A stretch of 64,000 nucleotides of DNA from Lonicera japonica (lineage: Eukaryota; Streptophyta; Magnoliopsida; Dipsacales; Caprifoliaceae). Within the stretch, counting starts at the first letter, position 1. Each line of letters begins with the position of its first letter. The stretch spans positions 32,184,087 to 32,248,086 of the forward strand of contig CM038469.1 in assembly GCA_021464415.1 (NCBI GenBank), written 5' to 3'. The notes below the pieces were generated by a model. The model searched no databases. It saw only the letters and a list, made by a program, of their open reading frames with translations, and was not told the origin of the DNA. The translations under genes were made by a program, and so were the position numbers. Of this stretch, positions 1 through 13,800 are shown one piece after another.

Positions 1-867
1 GGTGGTAGTCCTTGGTATAAAGTGTCCCTTGTATTCGGAGGCACTGAGCTTGATCGGGTTACCTAATTATTAAATCACAGAGTTAATTTGGGAAAAACAT
101 ACTAACCCACATAATTTTGCAGAAAATATTATTCATCTTCCAAGTCAACAACAGAAAATATAATTTCTCAAATAAAGTTATGATTTTTTACTGTGGAATA
201 AAAACTTGCCTCTTGTAAATGAGGATTCACCTAGGTAATCTTTATCTAATAGAGTACTGCGAAGTACTTTGTACGCATGAAAATATATAGGGTGATGGTT
301 TAGATCAAAGTTTGTTTCCTAGACATATAGACTCTTGTTGCAGTTGCTATTGTTTACTAAGTGCATACATAATATACTAACGTAAAATTATGTGGGGCTT
401 TTTTGCCTCTGTCCTCTGTTCATTATGTGAAATTAGCCTTAACCCCACCGGGCGCATACAAGTGAATCTCAAATAATTACATATAAATGGGCGCCAATGT
501 CTATTTTATTTTTTAAAAGTAATGCTTTTACTTAAACCCCCGTTTTAGGGAATTCTTTCAGATTCCCTACAATAATTCCCCCCCCCCCCCCAACAACAAC
601 AAAAAACCAGCTGGGCACACACATGGGGAGCATACAAGGGCGAAGTCTAACAATTATGAGAATCAAGGGTAAGTCTAATTTCGCATAGAAAATGAAGGGC
701 AAGGTCAGAAAAGCCCAATACTGCACTTAAAGACGATTGTAATCCAATAAAAGTGATTCCGTAATAGCATAATAGATGCTTTTACTTATCAAGAAATGAG
801 AGGAGGAAATAACATCAGTAAGACAAAGATAAGAGAATGAAACAGTGAATGGAATGACAAAACTCAC
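1..867 (-). other. Intron 8 of the PSI1-like gene (partial)
   Basis: No exon of the family is visible here. It is AT-rich, with a homopolymer C run at about 579-592. Short open readings are intron noise. Confidence 0.7.
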
Positions 868-962
868 AAGTGTATCAATTTGAGTAATAATATTTGCATA
901 GTGCAATGCAAGACCAGCAGATCCCAACTTCTGACGGTTGTTTTTCACTGGTTTATCTCCAT
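868..962 (-). CDS. PSI1: PSI1-like exon 8: start of DUF668
   Basis: A 95-bp exon encoding [11 protein letters not shown] and then [20 protein letters not shown] plus L, the first strongly conserved block of DUF668. The acceptor is CCTCCAG and the donor CTT|GTGAGT, in phase 0. The rest of DUF668 must lie to the left of this window. Open reading beyond the donor is intronic. Confidence 0.93.
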
Positions 963-1790
963 CTGGAGGCATTATCAAGAATGTATACCAAAATTTCATC
1001 AGATCAATGACTCATAGTAACTTTGCAAACGTTTAAACATATATTTGTAAGCACAATAGAAGAAGTCTATACTATACATTTAAGCACGAGCAAGAGTTTG
1101 CAGTGTGAACCTGACATGTCTAAAATACCTTCAGCTAATTTATTTTGAAGAAAAACGAGTGGATAGGTCTTACCACTAGGAAGTTTCACCTTTTATAAAT
1201 TCCTATTAAATAATTTACTCTTATTGTACACACACCACGTGTGCCACAGTTCTACTGATGTTAAAATTTCACTAAAATTATGTAACATTTTCTTTCACAC
1301 ACACATATATATGTATGTATACATATATATATAGAGAGAGAGATTTTAAGATTCTGGTAAAAAAAAAAAAGTATTCACACCTCCATTAGGCTCAGAGAGC
1401 TCATCAAGCTATTATAATACAATACATTTGAACTTTACTAGCATACGGCACACTCTACATGTGTGCAGCAGGATACTTAGTAATTCATTAGAAACATATA
1501 ATGACATTTGGTTTGGCGGCAATTAATTGTGTTCTTCATGTTAAAGGTCATGAGTTCAAATCCCACCATCAGCATTATTTTTACAGTAATTTCCAGCGAG
1601 AGATAACTTGGTAATTTTGTGTACTACCAAAACTCTCTGGATGTGTTTAATATACGGTTTGGTGGTAATTAATTGTGTTCTTTATGTTAAAGGTCATGAG
1701 TTCACCTTTAGCATTATTTTTATAGTAATTCTAGCGAGGGGGATAACTTAGTAATTTTGGTTACATACCAAAACTCCCTGGATGTGTTTA

Positions 1791-1821
<31 letters not shown>

Positions 1822-4800
1822 ATAATAATAGATAATAGACAGCAGCTTTCTTTGCTTCCTCTTTTTTCTCTTCGTTTTCTTTTAAGGGTGTGTTTGATTG
1901 CTTCACATGGAAAAGAATTCAATTCCTTGGACTTGTTTTACATGTAAAGTGCGACATGGAAAACAATGACATTTCCTTCCCTTTGCTTTTTTACTTTATA
2001 CTCCATATAAAAAATAGCATCAGCAAACCCGGCAGGTGATTTGCTTTTCCTGCCTCTTGGACCCAGCAATGAATTGCCATAGAATAAAAACAGACATTCA
2101 AAATAAAATAAATAAATAATTACCAGAACTGCCAAAGGCTTCATGGATCTCCAAATGTAAGGAATGGACAATGTCTACAAGCTTCTCCATAACCTTTAAA
2201 CAGACATAAAATAATTAGTTTGGTCCTTTCAACAAGAAATTATTCCTAATGAGTTTAAAATATTTTAACAAAATATTGTCTATGTTAAGAAATTATTCCT
2301 AATATCGGTCCTTTAAATCAGTGTTCTAAAAATCCCGCCTAGGCGCTAGGCAACGCTCTGCCGCTTAGGCTTGCTGGGCGGCCGTTTAACAAACTCTTAC
2401 TGTCCTTTTTAGAAGCAAAGTCAGAATCTTGCAATTATTATATTTTAAAATATAAATAAATAAAAAATGGGCTGGGTAGCCTGGACAACTACTCCCCGGA
2501 TAGGCGCTCTATGACTGCCCTAAGTCATGGCAGAGCCTTTTTGAACTTCGCTTTCAATAAGAAACTATTCATAATTAGCTTGTTCCTTAAAATAAGACAT
2601 TATTTCTATGTTAACAAAGATGGTTGAAACAAGTCAGTTGCGTGCAAACGAAAAAGCTTATACTTTATAGGAACATAATAAAGTAGTGAAACCATTCAAT
2701 AGTTACAAATTACTACAAGCTAAAGATAGAATCTATATCTACTCTCGCCTCGTAATAAAGCAGTACTGACTTGCTACCTCTTCCAAAATTCTGGACCAGA
2801 GTGACTTCTTCTTCAAACTTTTTACATGCTTCCTTTGACTCTTCAATTCTGCCCTTAAGATTGCAAGACCGTCTCCTGTATGGTAATAAGTATTATACAC
2901 AAACTGTTAAATAATTTTACAAGCAAGTACATGCAAACTATTAAAACGATCAATCGGGAAGCATGTATGATGAAAAATTGTTATATGTGTGCATTTCCGG
3001 CCATTGAATACTTTTATGGGTATCTCACCCACTTCCCAACTGAATTTTTCACCAAATTTCATAAAAAACTCAAACATGCACACCTCAAAAGGGGAGTTTG
3101 TTCTTTAGTTAAGAGGAGGATGTCCTTTACAGAGACACCCCGTATATATATATATATATTTATTTAAAGAAAGATATATCACAGACCCGCAATCAAAATT
3201 TGCAGACCCGTGTAAGGAAAAAAAATTGCCAACTTGTGACGCCTGAATCCCGTTTAGAGGTAAATTACCTTCGGGACTTTCATTAGTCCTAGTTGCCATA
3301 ACTAACAATGGCTCGGTCACAGAAAAAATTTAAAACTTCTTTTTCTAATTAGACTCCAAATAAAACTTTTCTTTCATAAACATAATCGTGGGATATTATC
3401 AAAATACCTTGTACATGTAAGGGAAGTGGATATAAAAACCAAGGTGACTTTTATAATACCACAAGCATTAAATATTAACTTCACGAAACTTTGGGGAAAA
3501 ATGATACAAATGATACAGACAGATGAAAAAGATTCCTATCAGCAATGGTTTAGAGTCTAAAACTCAACCAACCACCCAGTTATCTTGTATTTTGTCAGCT
3601 TTTAAATCCATGGCTTCGGAAATCCCTATACAAAACTCGGATTCTGCTTTATGGTGAGCCCGTACAAACAGGCTCTGAATAAATAATACTCTCTCAATCC
3701 CAAATTAAGAGTTCTAGATGTTGCAAATTAGGAGTCCACTTTCCTTATTAGGATAGTATAGATGTTCCATATCTTATGGTAGTAAAAAAAGTTTAATAAT
3801 TAACCATTGATTACATTGAAATTGAAGTATCCATAAAAACATCAGACAGTCAAACTGGACTCCTAATTTGGGACGGAGAGAGTGAAATATGGCGATAATT
3901 ATCCAGCTTCTTTTGCACATAAATAGGAAATAAGTTTAAATTAAATGCACATCACCCTTAGCATTCATATCCACTTGATATTTCTAACTTCTCAATTCCA
4001 GCTCACAGATTTTAACAAAAAGTAAAACTTGAGTAAGATAACCACAAATAAACGTCCTCCGGTAATTCCCAAGAAAATAAATAAAAGCAGCTCTAAATAA
4101 CATAAGGCCTGACTTATGTTATTTCCCTCGTGGTGTGTTATGTGCGGCAAAAGTGAAAGTTCTGGCCTGGCTTGCTGCGCATAAGAAGGTCAGTACAGCA
4201 GATTTGTTGCAGATCAGAAGGCCGTATCTACAATTATCTCCCTCGTGGTGTGTTATGTGCAAGAGGAGAGGGGAAAGCTTAGATCATTTGCTATTGCATT
4301 GCTCTTTTGTGCACTCTAAAAAGTGGCACAATCTTCTTATAGAGAGATGGTATTTTAAGGGTGATAAGAAGAAATCTAAAAAGTGCAGAGAAGTAGTTGT
4401 CTGGCAGTTTTATGGTGTGTGTGGAGAGAGAGAGGAATTCCAGAATCTTTGAAGGCAAGAAGGAAAATGTGGTAGAGATTTGGCACAAAATCAAGGCATT
4501 GGCATCTTTGTGGGCATTTTCTTTAAATGGGTTTGGAGGTCTTTCGGTCTCTGATATAGCTAGAGATTGGAAAGCTGCTTTTGTGTAGCAGAGTGGTGGA
4601 GAGTAGTATTTTTAGCCTGGTTCTATAGTTATTGCTGTTGGTTGCTTTTAGTATAGGTTTGGGTAGTTTGTCTTTTTGTTGTGTGATTAGGTGGTGGATG
4701 TCTTCTGTGATTTTTATGTCTTTTCTGTCTTTTGGGGCTGGCTGTGGATATCTTGTCCACTCTCAGTCTCCCTTTTGCTTGTTTTCTTCTTTTTATATCT

Positions 4801-7800
4801 ATATAATCTTAGTTTCTGATCAAACAAAAAAACATAAGGCAGGACCTATGATGTCCACACATTAGCTATAAGATTATCCTCTTTTAATACAATATAATGA
4901 CCAAATATTAAATTGTTACAAATACAGCAGCTGTTTAATTGCTAAGTTGAAAAAAAAAAGGAGAGAGCTAGATATTTCAAAGAAAGTTGATTGGGGAAAT
5001 AAAAGCACAGATTACCTCTTTGAGGAGTATTTGAGTTATCCTCTTCTTGAAGTTTACGCCGATAATCTTGTTCAAATCTGTCCAGGGCATGCAGCTCATG
5101 GTATAACTCCTGCAAGAAAAAGTGTCTTCTTATTAGAAAGATAGATCATTCTTTGGCTAGTTGCTTGATCAAATTGTGAAATTTATTACAAACAATATCC
5201 TTCTTTGGCTATTTGCTTAATCAAATTGTGAAATTTATAACAAACGATATCCTCAGGCGTCGATTATTTCCATGTACTTATTAATTCTGTTAACTCCAGA
5301 TTTAGCTACTTGTTGGCAATCTCTGTGATTAATGCAATCCATATTGAGGCTGTCAATCAAGTTACATTCTATATCCATAGGCTTGTTCTAGGTATTTTTT
5401 GGTGTATTATATCAGTTTAGAATATACAAGAAATACAAGTTTGTTTCTCTCTCAAAATTTCTTTCAACAATCTTCATAATTCCAGTTGTACTTCCATTCT
5501 TTCTCATATATGAATTATGAGAACAAGGTGATAATCCTTTCAATATTTTAGAGCAGGCTACTAATAGTAGATTTGAGGTTCAAAAAATGTTCTAAAACAC
5601 ATCAGGAAGAAATCGGGCGGTAGGAGGCCGACAGTTACAAGGCGGCACAGTTCAAAAAATCTAGCCTTATTATAAGGACACTAAGGTGTTGTTTGGTTGG
5701 GTTTTTAAAAAATATTTTAATATTTTTTTAAACAAAACCGTGTTTGGTTCACCCATTTTAAAAACTTCACTCAAGTAAAAATAATCTTTTTTGTTTGTTT
5801 TTTCTTTTCTATTTTAGAAAAACTTTAAGAAATGAATAAAAAACAAAGACTATATTTTTTGTAAAATTTTAAAAATAGTGTACTGCAAATCCAATTGAAA
5901 AACAGTTTTAAAAAACTATACTTAAAAGTAAATTTTAAATTAAACATTTAAAAATTCCAACCAAACAGAACGTAAGAGTTCATTAATTGAACATTTCTTG
6001 CAATTCCAACAAGAAAGGATTATTTTCGAAACAAGGAGTGAAACGCTACACCACGGGTGAAAATGAACAAAGGGGTATCTCAAAGGTGAAAAACTAACAG
6101 TTGGGAGAGGATTTAAATTGTGAGTGGAGTGTTCTTTTTTCAGTTCCCATCTATAAATCTACAGCAGAAGCAAATTGGATTCAATACCCAAAAATTGTTT
6201 CATGGAGGAGGCGGAGTGTTCATTGATTTTTGGTACCTTCTACAATTTGCTATCACGATGATTTTAGCCGTGAGACAACGTGAGAATGTGGTTATGGGCC
6301 AAGGTCAATTGGTTCAGTTGCAGGGTTACTTGTGCGCATGAACAAAGATACTGCGGGGATTTATGCTGACGGATAAAGATCATTTCAATCAAGGAAAAAA
6401 AAATAGTTTTAGCCCGTTAGGCAGGTTAGGTTTGCTCCCGTCAAGTGGATTGGAGAAAATTCAAATTGGATTTGCCTAAATTTAGTTAGACTCAAAACGT
6501 AGGGATGGTAAGATAGCCCAACCCGGCGGGTTTTCAACCTGACCCAAACCTACTGGGTCCTTTTTTGAACAGGGTTTTAAGTTCAGGTTTTTTAAAGTAT
6601 ATCCAGCCTGAGGTCAGACGCATAAAAGAAACCCCTTTGACCCAATCAAACCCGAGAATAATCCTTTTTACTTTTATATACCCTTACAAACCATTTAATT
6701 ACAACGCGATGTGGTGGGGTTGTGTGTGGGTGGGGGGTCAATCCGGGGTGGGTTTGGGTCGCATATATTTTAGGTTCGGTTTTGCCAAACCTGACCCATT
6801 GCCATACTACAAGTCAAATTCAATCCCTGAAAATTTGGGCTCCATTTGATAACAATATGAAAAATTATAAGAAAAACACTTGATTTGTGTAAGAAGTTGG
6901 AAAATAAGTTGAGGCATGTGATGAGATGCCCTCCGTCTCACGCTCATTTTTATGAGTAGATATCCTCCATCCTTCATTATTTTTTGTGGAAATTTTTTCT
7001 TCCCCAACCCCCAAAGAAAAAATTTCTATGGAAAAAACCACAAAGTAAGAAGACATCTCAACACATGCCTCAACTTACTTTCCAACTAATCACAAAAATC
7101 AATTGTTTTTGTTTTCATTTTCCATCATGTTATCAAACGGACCCTTATAGTTCCCAAATTTCCAGCCTATTTTATTGAACCCAGTCCATATTTGAGGTCT
7201 GATCACAAGGCAGAAGTAAAATCAAGAAAGCAAAATAACTTTGAATTCATTGAACCTAAAGATTATGGAACGAATTCAACATGTAAGACTTCATATTTCC
7301 TTACAGCATTAATGGTGCAGATAAAAAGATGAAAATCTCCTTGGTATTTGTGCCATTTCCAAAACATCCAGCTCAAATTCCCAATCTTTCATATACTTAA
7401 ATTGCTGCAACTTCAGCTACTTTCCACTATAAAGCCGGAGATTGAATTTGATAGATGAGGAAACTAACGCAGAACACAACAAACATATGGATTTCAGGCA
7501 AATTTGGATTTGATTCTTATGTATTTATATTGGGAACTTATTTAGATATTGATTAGGCAATAATTGTGGTAAGTTTGGGAATTATGCATTATTTTAGGTG
7601 TTTACGATATTTATAGTATTTTACCCCAGGAGAGCTAGTGTTTCTTTATTAACTCTTTTTTTATTTTAATTGTATCCTTATTTAGTCAAAATCTAATTCC
7701 GGATTTTTTAGCACAGTAACAAGATACTCACAGCAGTGTATTGAACCAAAGTCATCAATTGCTGCATCACTGTTTCTGCTTCTTCTTTCAATTGTTTTTG

Positions 7801-10800
7801 AGGCGTAAGTTCTGATCCCAACCTAAAAATCGTAAGACGTCAGCATTAGAGAATGTAATTTCTCATAATAACGGAAAAAAAGGGTTAAAATAAATGCCAT
7901 CAGATTTACTTTTCAAAATAGCGGTCCAAGTTGTGCCACTGAGGATCTTTACACCGATTTCCAAAACGGACCACTTCTCCAGAAAAGACTTTCAATTCGT
8001 CCCTGTTTCATTTTCAAGATGAGATATTTTTATTACTCTCTAAAATAAACATTTTAAAAGCTAAAGGTGTATTGAAGGCTTTTTATGCAAAGAGTCGAGG
8101 CATAATCCTCGATTCTCGACTTAAAACAAAACATAAGAAAAGTATTATGAAAGGAAACTAATAAAACCAAAAAATAGGATATCTATATAATAAGAGATAA
8201 TAGTTCTTGAATCCTTCAAATCTACAAGGGATAAAAGATTGGAGGGCTGAGATGAAAGATGCCTTTTCAAGGGTAGATGAAGGTAAAGATGCCTTTTCAG
8301 GCGTTCAATGAAAGTATTAAGTATAAAATCTTTGAGGGCTCAGATGGAAAAAATGTATGAAGGGTAAATATAGACTTATCGAATTTAGGGAAGGAAATAA
8401 ATAAACTCAAATAATTTTTATTTTATTTTTAGTACAAGCGATACGGATACACCTGATGTTCCATCCTAGGGTGAGGGCGCCAGGAATCGAACTCAAGACC
8501 TCTTGGTTTTCAACCAAGACTCTTACCACTTGATTTGACCAAACAGGTGTAAATAAACTCCAACATTTAAGGGATGGCTCAATTAATAAAATACCTCATC
8601 TATGGCATGTTTGACCAAAGAGGAGAAAACAATAGCATAACTAAAATAAATTCCATCAACCAATTTAACCCCATAAATAACAAAAATCTTGATTTGCAAC
8701 AATAGTGTGTTCACAAGTAATTAGTATTACAAAAGCATAGATAGAAGTATACATTGTTTTCCTTTTTTACAGATTGCAGTGCTATAAAATATCTACTGTA
8801 TATTAAGCGTGAGAAGCACTTAGTGGTTACGTTTTGGCACATTCTTGAAATTACGAAATTAACCTTTGTTAATTTCAAAAAATAAACAAGTCCCCTTGTA
8901 ATCTTCTATTTTTACCATTAATATCTCAGTTCTGTTTCTTATAAAAAAAAATGGGAGTTGAACACAAGGCCTTTTACTCCAAACAGCATACACATAACAG
9001 CTTGATCAAACATTATGACATTGCCTCAAAATGTTAAAAACAGACCAAACATAAATAAATATCATGTATGATATTGCACACACATCATGTGTGCCACATG
9101 TTCTCATAGTTTACATATATTCACAATTGATAGAGAGGAGAAGCATAAGCCTCTCATAACCACCCCAAGATTTGAGCCATTAGGTTGTTTCGCGAAGCTT
9201 TCTCACAAGGTGTATGACTTAAATCGATTTTAATATTTGCATCAGTGTGGATAAAGTTTTTTATCAAATTTGTGCTTATATCTACCTCTTGTCAGCAGCA
9301 GCAATTCTGAGGAGTTCATCCATATCTCTCGATATTAAACACTGCACACCTTCCGAAGGAAGGACCACCTCTTTCAAATGTTTAATGCTGTCCTTGGAAA
9401 GGGATTGCATAAGATTGGCACCCTTAACAATTGTGTTTGCAACTTCAAAAGACAAAATCGAAATTTTATTTCCCTTTGTTACAACCCCCGATACAAAACC
9501 CCCGCTGAGGTTCAAATTTGTCATGCTGCTACCAAGTGTATCCAAAACTTCTACTGCCTTCCCAAGCCCAGCTGTACCTGCTCTTCCCAAAAGTGAACTC
9601 ATTTCCGAAACCTAAAAGGCAAAAAAATAAAAATGTTACCAACCTTTAGCAGCATCAAGAGACAAGACCATTAACGTTTGTCGTTTTGTTAAAAATAATC
9701 ACACTTAAAATATTTACATTCTTCCCTAAAACTTCGACTTGAATTATTTCTGCAATACCAAGAATATTATAAAATGAAAAGCTGAAAAAGTGATTGTAAA
9801 TTACTCTCTCCTTCCATAGTTATGAGTCCACGTTTGACGTTTACATTTTCTAAGAATGCACTATTTTCATCACAATCAATGGCTCACTACAAAACTTGTT
9901 TCCTATCATGACTTTTGGTACGTTGATTAAGGGCTGAAAAGGGAAAGTGGACACTTAATTTGGGACGGAGAGAGTATTTTTCAGCATCACGGAAATACAT
10001 GCGTGATATTTACACATTAAATGTCAATTAGAAGGGGAAAAAAGAGATGAAATAGACAACAGTATCAAGTAAATGATATGTGTCATTTCATTAAAAATAA
10101 CAACACTTCAAGAAAAAGAAAGAAAAATTATTCCCTCCGTCCCAAATTAAGAGTCCATTGTTCCTTTTTCGGATGTCCGAAATAAGAGCCCACTTTCCTT
10201 TTTGGGTATGGCTATTAGCACTCCAAATGAGTATTCTAGCACTCCAAAACGAGTCCAGAATGCAAAAATAAAAAAATCACAAAAGGCATACATGGAGTAT
10301 CACCAAAGATAGTTTTGGAGTGCAAGAGTACAAACATTTGGAGTACTAATAGCCATACAAACTCACTATGGGAAACAAGTTTTCTTCTAAATCATTGATT
10401 GTGATGAAATTATTAAATAACGTGAAACTCAAATATGGATTATTAATTAGGGATGAAGCGAGTACATTTTTTTTTTCCTAGTAGAAACTTCCACTCAAGA
10501 TTATTTATGCAACATCAAGAATATTATAAAATGAACAGCAGAAAAAGAGATTGCAAATTACTTTTCAGCATCACAGGAATCCATGCATGATACCACAAAT
10601 AAAATGCCAGTGGGTATTAGAATGGCAAAACAAAAAATGAGAAATAGACAACTATATCAAGTAAATGACAAATAACATCTTCAGACCCAAAGAATGCTGA
10701 GATATATTTTAGTTTACCATCCAAATTACATATATTATGTTTATTACTTATATTTGCCTCAAAATTGCCCTCGTTCTTGATCACAAAAAACAAACGCCCC

Positions 10801-13800
10801 CAGATCTCATCTAATTTCACCTTGTTCCTTGTCAAGAAACACTAGACTAGTATATATTGATGCCAACAAAAAGGGTGCAGTTGTGGTACTTCAGAAATTT
10901 GATAGTGACTGGCCTTAGAAGGTCCATGAATGGTGTAGATGTTTCGCCAAATCCTCAGAGATCAGATAAAGATAGCTTATTTTCGTGCCCATTTGCAATA
11001 AATAGCAAAATATGAAAGAGAAATAAAAGGCTGCTTTGTGGAGAACCTAGCCCTGAAAAATAACAAAACTAATGCAAACTGTTGAAGAGTATGATATACA
11101 TTGTTGGCCTACTACTTAACAACTTAAGCTTTTGGGTGAGATGGTTACTAACATGGTATCAGAGCTCAGGTTCTGCAAGGTCTCGGGTTCGAATCCTCCC
11201 ACTTGCATTTGTTTCCCCCTTTGTGTTTGTGCATGAAATGCACATTTGGTTTGGCCGGTTTGGCCTTTGGTTTCGTTTGTCTATCCACGTGCGAGTGGCT
11301 CGCACGTGAGGGGGAGTGTTGAAGAGTATGATATACATTGTTGGCCCACTACTTAAACAGCTTAAGCTTCTGGGTGAGATAGTTACTAACACAAACATTA
11401 GCGAGGCCAACCCTTTTCTCGTCTAATTTCACCTTGTTCCTTGTCAAGAAACACTAGACTAGTATATATTGATGCCAACAAAAAGGGTGCAGTTGTGGTA
11501 CTTCGGAAATTTGATAGTGACTGGCCTTAGAAGGTCAATGAATGGTGTAGATGTTTCGCCAAATCCTCAGAGATCAGATAAAGACAGCTTATTTTCGTGC
11601 CCATTTGCAATAAATAGCAAAATATGAAAGAGAAATAAAAGGCTGCTTTGTGGAGAACCTAGCCCTGAAAAATAACAAAACTAATGCAAACATTAGCGAG
11701 GCCAACGCTTGTAAAGGCAAGTAGCCCATATAGCGACAGTGCAGCCTACTTAAAGCACTATTTTGCCTTTCCTCAGAGGACTTCTCCGGAACTTACAAGC
11801 TGATAAAATTTCTTCACGTTACAATTGAAAGAATTCTATTACTTGATTGAAATTTACAAAAAGACTAACCTAATCTCTGGGAATAATAAAATAGAATTTA
11901 TCTTATGTGCAGAAACTGAGATTGCAGGGATATAAAATCGAGGAACAGGAGGCTGAAAATAAGAAAGATGACTCTAAAAGGTGCCCCCAGAACTACGCAA
12001 AAAATAAGTCAGGTGAAAAAAAGAAATATCCCTCCAGAATCCTGACAAAAAGAAGACCATACAATATCTTTAGACGTCTGCAGTACAAATTCTCCTGATA
12101 AGTAAACAAAATAAAATATAACTTGGGAAATGACTCTTCAACTAAACACAACAAAAATTTCATTTAACCCTTCAAATCCTGCAACCATAGTAACAAGATA
12201 AAAACAACAGCACCAGATCTGCATCACCTAAAAATTATATTAGTCCAAAAAGATCCTCACCGCATAACTATGGAGCAAATGATGGTTCACCTAATCCTCA
12301 GTCCTCACCTAATCCGCATAACTAACAAAAATCTTAACTCTCTTTTTCAAGTTGTAGAAGAGACAAAAAGCCACATTTGACAGGGTCTTTGGTCTCCAAA
12401 TTGATAGTACAAATCATACTTCTATAAAGGGAAGGTCAATGGTAATTTCTGTGAACGAGATAATAATAATGCCTTAGCCAAAAAATACAATTTTGGCGCC
12501 CAGTTTACCGCAATTTCGGCAAACCATTCCTGGCTCACTCAGCATACCCTCTAGCCATGGCCTAATGAATAAGGAACGTAATTACTAAATGCCCTTCAAC
12601 TCTTACAAATGTACTTTCATAAGCCATTCCTGTGGGGGGCTCTGAATAATTGGCACCTGGCCTAACCAAACTCTAGCAGCAGAACACTCCAAACTTTTCA
12701 ATAAATCGCAAACTTCCACAACCACTGACCTAGAAAGGCTTGATGATGCAAGATTCATAATTCCTTCACCACACTTCAGATGGACCGACACACATCCGGC
12801 CAATCCCCAAATAATATGGAAAATACTCCTCGAGACCTTTCTAATGAAAATCTTTCATAAGGTTATCCAGTCTCTTCCCAATCTCATAATTGGGTCTCCA
12901 TTTGGGTACTAAGCACAAGTCTAAGGCGATTTGGAATCAAGTCTTTGTGAGAGTTGAAAAAAAGACTGGCTGGATAGAAGATGTACTTGTCAAAGGGTGG
13001 CAGATTAATTCTTGTAAGGAATATTCTTTCTAGCCTCCAAGCATATTATTGTTCTGTTTTTCCTATTCTGGTAGGAAGAGGCTACAAACATGTATGAGGG
13101 CTTTTTCGTAAATGGGGAGGGATTTGGAAGGCAAGTATAACCATTTTTCTTAATCGGAAACAGAAATTTTATTGATATGATTAAAAACGAGATACAGCTA
13201 CATCAACAAGGTAGAGAACAAAGGATAAGGCATCCACCAAAAACTCTATCCGCCTAAACAAAAATAAATTAACTGCCTAGAGCCCAACAAACTGAGAAAT
13301 CATCAAACTGTAAGTATAACCATGTGAGGTGGGATGATGTTTGTTCTCCCATTTGGCTTGAAGGTGACGGAATAAAGAACCTTAATCTCTTTAATAAGGT
13401 TCTTCTGGGGGAATAGTTGTGGAGATTCATAGTAGAGGGGAATTTGTGGCGAAGGGTTATCACTACAAGATTTGGGTTCGATTTGTTTGGATGGCATTCT
13501 GTAAATGTTAAGAGGTCCTCGTGGGGTTGGCTTGTGGAGATGTATAGCAGAAGGGAGGGAAGTGTAAACAGATAGACTTGTTTTGCACTGGAGATGGTCA
13601 GAAAGGTTGATTCTAGGACTGATACTTGATTCCGTGATTCCAGTTTGAAGTCCAGTTACAGGCTCTATTTAGCGCAGTAAACAAGAAGCTGTTTCTCCTT
13701 GGAAGGATATAGTGAGGTGTGTAACCCTGGTTTTAGGCATGTATTCATGATTGGGAGACGGAAGAGATGGACCTTCTTCTTGGGCTCTCTGTGTGAGGAG

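Larger units (their letters stand above)
9733..10680. repeat. Dispersed direct duplication, one copy with a Stowaway insertion
   Basis: Sequence at about 9733-9803 plus 9977-10085 is repeated at about 10482-10680 (CAAGAATATTATAAAATGAA..., then TTTTCAGCATCAC...). The second copy lacks the Stowaway at 9804-9974 and shows the intact site CAAATTACTTTTCAGC, so it is an internal empty-site control. Confidence 0.8.

Noticed and set aside
578..592. Poly-C run as a functional element
   Set aside because: Simple homopolymer in an intron, prone to sequence error, with no supporting context.
727..999. 90-residue continuous minus reading
   Set aside because: Only 962-868 is exon. The flanks are intron readthrough; splice sites and family alignment define the exon.
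8460..8545. tRNA gene
   Set aside because: Box A and box B are present but the stems do not form a cloverleaf, and the TSD plus A-rich tail show a SINE.
9247..9615. 122-residue plus-strand reading over exon 2
   Set aside because: Shadow of the minus-strand DUF3475 exon.
11159..11410. 83-residue minus reading across the TRIM
   Set aside because: It covers LTR, hairpin and primer site. TRIMs have no genes, and the reading shows no domain.
12603..12803. Possible LINE RNase H fragment on minus
   Set aside because: Only a weak PPQEW-like match; no catalytic residues could be placed.
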